A stretch of 15,611 bases of DNA from Candidatus Kaiserbacteria bacterium (GTDB lineage Bacteria; Patescibacteriota; Minisyncoccia; Phycocordibacterales; UBA12088): assembly GCA_003561715.1 (NCBI GenBank), contig PWVU01000057.1:1-15611 (forward strand). Reading direction: 5' to 3'. Made by a program: the position numbers and the translations under genes. The notes beneath the pieces were generated by a model. It was not told the origin of the DNA and did not search any database. It saw only the letters and a program-made list of their open reading frames with translations. Of the stretch, positions 12,810-15,611 are shown piece after piece (the first letter of the stretch is position 1; each line of letters begins with the position of its first letter).

Positions 12810-14252
12810 ATGAAAAGTATAGTAACCGGCATTTGCATTGTTTTCTCCCTCGGACTTTTTATTGCTCCAATCAGCGCCTTCGCCCAACCCTCTTTCACTG
12901 GGCAGTTGGTACCATGCGGTGAGCCGTGTGCTACACCGGACGGTCGTGACGGCATCCGCGAATGCACCACCTGTGACCTGGTGGCGTTGACTCAGCGCAT
13001 CATCAACTTTCTCATATTCGCCGCGGTGGTGATCGCGGTACTACTCTTCGTCTACGCCGGATTTCTTATGGTGTCCGCGGGCGGCAACGAAGGACAGTTG
13101 TCAACCGCAAAAGGCATCTTTTGGAGCGTACTCATTGGTATCATCATTGTTTTGGCGGCGTGGCTTATTGTAAATGTGATCATGCAGGTCTTGTATCGTG
13201 AACCCGGCACCACTGATGCGGGGATAACCTTCAGACCATGGAATCAGATCATCTGCCCGGGCGCGGTCAACCCTGAAGATTTTTGTCGAGCGATTGAGCG
13301 GCCGACGTTGCAGCAAGGACAGATGCCGCCGGGAGGACCAAGACCGGGCGACCCTGATTATGTAGCTCCCGCACAAGAATACTGCTTCACCCGTACAGGT
13401 GTTTTTGCTACTGGTGGACCTGAGGAAACAAGAACAGTTTGCAGATCCACACCCGAACAGTGTGAGGCTGTGCGAGCAGTAACTCCGGGTGTAAATGAAA
13501 GCGAGTGCGGCTTTATACCCGAGGCACCTCTCTCCGAAATGCAAACGCGCGACGAGGTTTGTCCGGCTCCCCCTACAGGAACTGGGGTAACATACAGCGG
13601 TACGGTTCCTGTGGGTACTCCTGGATCGACATGTACAAATGTGCCTTGCACTCGAGATGGAGCAACTGGTGCTACGCTTGACCGAAGAGTGTGCTTCCAG
13701 GATCCGGCAGCTTGCGCAGCAGCGGGTGGCACTGCGTGTGACACTACTCCACTTCGAGAGGTCGCGAGACCACCTTTGACAAATGGTCAAGTAGCTCATG
13801 ATGATGCGGCGGCGGCTTTAAGAGATGCTGGCATCCAAGTTATTGCTACGGGCGGAGTGGTGCAAGCTGATTGTTCAGCATATGCGGCAACGGGGGGGTG
13901 TACAAGTCTTGATGGATTACGAGAAGAAACATTAAATGGCATCCTAACGATAGCTGATAATTGTGAGGGTTGTACAATACAAATTGTTGGAGCTACGGAA
14001 ACTGGTGCAGGACATATGCCTGGAAGCGTATCGCACGGAAGTGGTCACAAGCTAGATATTCAGTGTACCGGCACTCTTGATGCGTGTGATTTTGGTCAAT
14101 ATGTACTTGAGAATTACACTCCTGACGGCAGACGCACTGGAAGTGGTGCGTGGCCAAGATATCGTGATCAATGTGGAAACGAATATGTATACGAAGAAGG
14201 TCGCAATCATTGGGATATAACTATCACCGATGGCACATCACTTTGTTTTTAA
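12810..14252 (+). CDS. TrbC/VirB2-like pilin-family protein with C-terminal M15-like metallopeptidase domain
   Basis: The 480-residue paralog of the upstream gene has a signal peptide (1-25, ending AFA), PSFTGQLVPCG and GIRECTTCDLV. Two transmembrane helices (about 66-88 and 103-126) flank the conserved AGGNEGQLSTAKGIF. A Cys-rich middle follows with two copies of a small module (about 190-234 and 279-311: Cys, Arg-x-Val-Cys, Cys). The C-terminal domain (about 327-475) has HGSGHKLDI (H409, G412, D416 in HxxGxxxD spacing) and NHWDI (H467), the layout of M15/hedgehog-type zinc peptidases that cut peptidoglycan cross-links; this call is by motif only. A pilus-like protein with a wall-cutting domain would suit surface assembly. 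ATG 12810 starts the signal peptide; a GTG at 12783 is the alternative. The last ~450 bases are more AT-rich than the first part. Confidence 0.74.
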   Translation: MKSIVTGICIVFSLGLFIAPISAFAQPSFTGQLVPCGEPCATPDGRDGIRECTTCDLVALTQRIINFLIFAAVVIAVLLFVYAGFLMVSAGGNEGQLSTAKGIFWSVLIGIIIVLAAWLIVNVIMQVLYREPGTTDAGITFRPWNQIICPGAVNPEDFCRAIERPTLQQGQMPPGGPRPGDPDYVAPAQEYCFTRTGVFATGGPEETRTVCRSTPEQCEAVRAVTPGVNESECGFIPEAPLSEMQTRDEVCPAPPTGTGVTYSGTVPVGTPGSTCTNVPCTRDGATGATLDRRVCFQDPAACAAAGGTACDTTPLREVARPPLTNGQVAHDDAAAALRDAGIQVIATGGVVQADCSAYAATGGCTSLDGLREETLNGILTIADNCEGCTIQIVGATETGAGHMPGSVSHGSGHKLDIQCTGTLDACDFGQYVLENYTPDGRRTGSGAWPRYRDQCGNEYVYEEGRNHWDITITDGTSLCF

Positions 14253-15184
14253 TTAAACCATCTGACCTGCCTCTTCGCCAACTGCCAGTCCGCGGCAGTG
14301 AGTCGGTCGATAAGTTCTTCGCGTGAGAGATTACCGTCAACATGACTGAGGCAGAGGGTAAAATCAAACCCAAGTCGGCGCGCTGTGTCAGGCGTGAGTG
14401 AGTCGCGTGCTGAGGCGATCTCGGCAAGCATTGTGTCAAGGCGGGATTCCACGCGCGCGCGTATGCGCGCGCGGAGCGTTTCTCGCGGTGGTGAGAGGGT
14501 AATAATGACCGCAGGATAGCGGGGAGTGCGTTGTGGCAGATCGGGCACAGCACCAAGCGCTTCGACAATTTCAAGCGCTCGTACGAGTCGTACTTTATTG
14601 GAGGGATCGATGGTTTGCGCGCGATGTGGGTCGCGCGCTTGAAGCATCGCAAACAGTGCTTCCGCATCGTGTTTTAGAAGCTCATCGCGCAATACGGGGT
14701 TTGGCGGAACTTCCGCAAAGACGTTGTTATACAACAGCGCCTTCACATAGAACATCGTACCGCCGGCGACAATGGGAAGTCGTCCACGCTCGGCAATAGC
14801 CGCAATTGCCGCATCAGCATCTTGTCTAAAATCGGAAACCGTATACGTGCGCGAAAGTGGTACAAAGCTCATAAGGTGGTGGGGCACACCCTGTATTTCC
14901 TCCGTGGTCGCCTTGCAGGTTGTCACATCAAAACCCTTATATACTTGCCGAGAATCTGCTGATATCACTTCGCCACCTGACACACCATCTAGTGCGATGT
15001 CTAGACAGTTCATAGATTCGTCTTGGCATAGCACTTTGATCTGCGCATGCGGTATGTCTCTGATTGCATCTTGTGCAAAGCGCTCAACTGGCTCACCGCG
15101 ATACCGCTTTGCGAGATTGATCGCAAGCGCGGTTTTCCCCGAGGCGGTCGGTCCGACAATGACGAGAAGGGGTGTTGTGTTCAT
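14249..15184 (-). CDS. miaA: tRNA dimethylallyltransferase (MiaA)
   Basis: MiaA transfers a dimethylallyl group to A37 of tRNAs reading UNN codons, in the cytoplasm. The 311-residue protein shows Walker A GPTASGKT (11-18), ADSRQVYKGFDVTT (76 on), GVPHHLM (99 on), VSDFRQDA, VAGGTMFYVKALL, NKVRLVRALEI and a C-terminal WQLAKRQVRWF. Oddity: MiaA normally runs from the first helix (LAKRYRG) straight into GEVISADSRQ, but here about 41 residues (32-72, roughly 14969-15091) are inserted, with GE on both sides. The C-terminus ends soon after AKRQVRWF, shorter than E. coli MiaA. The stop codon overlaps the stop of the convergent pilin-like gene by 4 bases in TTAATTAA. The upstream palindrome at 15195-15223 may regulate it. 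Both tRNAs in this window carry A36-A37-A38 and are expected substrates. Confidence 0.92.
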   Translation of the reverse strand: MNTTPLLVIVGPTASGKTALAINLAKRYRGEPVERFAQDAIRDIPHAQIKVLCQDESMNCLDIALDGVSGGEVISADSRQVYKGFDVTTCKATTEEIQGVPHHLMSFVPLSRTYTVSDFRQDADAAIAAIAERGRLPIVAGGTMFYVKALLYNNVFAEVPPNPVLRDELLKHDAEALFAMLQARDPHRAQTIDPSNKVRLVRALEIVEALGAVPDLPQRTPRYPAVIITLSPPRETLRARIRARVESRLDTMLAEIASARDSLTPDTARRLGFDFTLCLSHVDGNLSREELIDRLTAADWQLAKRQVRWFN

Positions 15185-15194
15185 ACATCTTCAG

Positions 15195-15223
15195 AAATGT
15201 TAAAGGTCTGACCTTTAACATTT
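15195..15223. promoter_or_regulatory. Perfect 14-bp palindrome between the phosphatase gene and miaA
   Basis: AAATGTTAAAGGTC (15195-15208), one central base, then its exact reverse complement (15210-15223). It begins 10 bases before the miaA ATG and ends 7 bases from the upstream gene's stop. It could be an operator for a dimeric repressor, or a hairpin acting as terminator or leader structure. Only a short T run follows on the minus strand, so termination is doubtful. TATAAAAT overlaps its upstream edge on the minus strand. Confidence 0.6.
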
Positions 15224-15230
15224 TATAGAG

Positions 15231-15611
15231 CTACTCATGAAGTGGTATTCGATCGCAGGAGACGAGCGCGTCTCCGGAGAATTCTGCGCGATATACATCG
15301 GGCTTGGTCATGCGTTGCCAAAACGAGAAATCAAACGATGAGTCGTATGATGCAAGTAACAAAGTCAAGCAAATGCCATGTCCGGCAAGTACGATATGTT
15401 TTCCCGCATGCGCTTGAAGTATCTTTTGAAATACCGGAATAGCGCGCGCTTCACACATACGCCTACTCTCCCCGCCAGGCAATGCGTAATCGGGATTGGC
15501 AAACATGTATGCAATGGCGGGTTCGACATCACTCTCATCAAGATGGTATTCAGTTCCGCGAAGAAGCAACTCGCGCAAATCGTCATGCGTCTCAATCGCA
15601 ATGCTGAGTGC
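15231..15611 (-). CDS. Histidine phosphatase family protein (partial, 5' end outside window)
   Basis: Only the C-terminal 126 residues are present; the frame is open to the window edge. The family (phosphoglycerate-mutase-like, 2H phosphatases) transfers phosphate through a catalytic His. The N-terminal RHG motif with that His lies outside the window. Visible are THDDLREL (acidic DLRE region), LPGGESRRMCEAR, the second-half catalytic LAGHGICLTLLL with the second His, and FSFWQRMTKPDVYRAEF near the end. The substrate cannot be told: members act on sugar phosphates, nucleotides or proteins. It lies 47 bases upstream of miaA on the same strand and may be co-transcribed, with the palindrome in between. 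Confidence 0.82.
   Translation of the reverse strand, partial: ALSIAIETHDDLRELLLRGTEYHLDESDVEPAIAYMFANPDYALPGGESRRMCEARAIPVFQKILQAHAGKHIVLAGHGICLTLLLASYDSSFDFSFWQRMTKPDVYRAEFSGDALVSCDRIPLHE

Overview
The window looks like chromosomal DNA of a Candidate Phyla Radiation (Patescibacteria) bacterium, most likely a parcubacterial lineage. This is inferred from several things seen together. There are paired TrbC/VirB2-type pilin-like proteins with signal peptides, conserved cysteines and long extracellular tails. There are small single-pass membrane proteins of unknown function. The tRNA genes do not encode CCA. Several genes have a -10 box directly in front of the ATG and no Shine-Dalgarno sequence. 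Low-complexity TTAGGA/TTTGG spacer DNA is also present. No 16S or other taxonomic marker is in the window, so the assignment is tentative.

Layout. Positions 1-200 are degenerate repeat DNA. A minus-strand block (3355 to 201) reads: PsbP-like membrane protein, propeller-like membrane protein, hemC (interrupted by a one-base frameshift), hemD. A plus-strand block follows: a flavodoxin-fold NAD(P)H oxidoreductase (3518-4105), a small membrane protein (4123-4722), a 303-base spacer with two promoter-like sites, and a large ClpB/ClpC-type AAA+ chaperone (5026-7734) with a strong terminator. Next come tRNA-Tyr and about 800 bases without a credible protein gene but full of structured repeats. Minus-strand prs and a coiled-coil gene follow, then plus-strand rpmG and tRNA-Trp with its own structured tail. 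Two paralogous pilin-like genes (10959-12698, 12810-14252) come next, then minus-strand miaA and the 3' part of a histidine phosphatase that runs off the window.

Most interesting region. Both tRNA genes are followed by elements bounded by copies of that tRNA's own 3' end: first an inverted copy, then a structured body, then a direct copy, then a hairpin. After tRNA-Tyr three such units alternate direct and inverted copies (D0-I1-D1-I2-D2-I3-D3); after tRNA-Trp there is one. The tRNA-Tyr and tRNA-Trp units differ in sequence except for one small hairpin (TCCTGTAAGGA then GAAA), whose closing pair changes in a compensated way. Units B and C are homologous to each other and also show compensated stem changes. 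This looks like a family of tRNA-3'-end-bounded RNA or mobile elements, and I do not recognise it as any described family.

How the genes fit together. HemC and HemD are consecutive enzymes making uroporphyrinogen III, overlap by 8 bases, and sit without any other heme gene in view. MiaA would modify A37 of exactly the tRNA class represented here (tRNA-Tyr and tRNA-Trp both have A36-A37-A38). The two pilin-like proteins share their N-terminal membrane module and a tail domain. That domain keeps an HxxGxxxD...H metal-site pattern in the second protein, while the first carries two degenerate copies.
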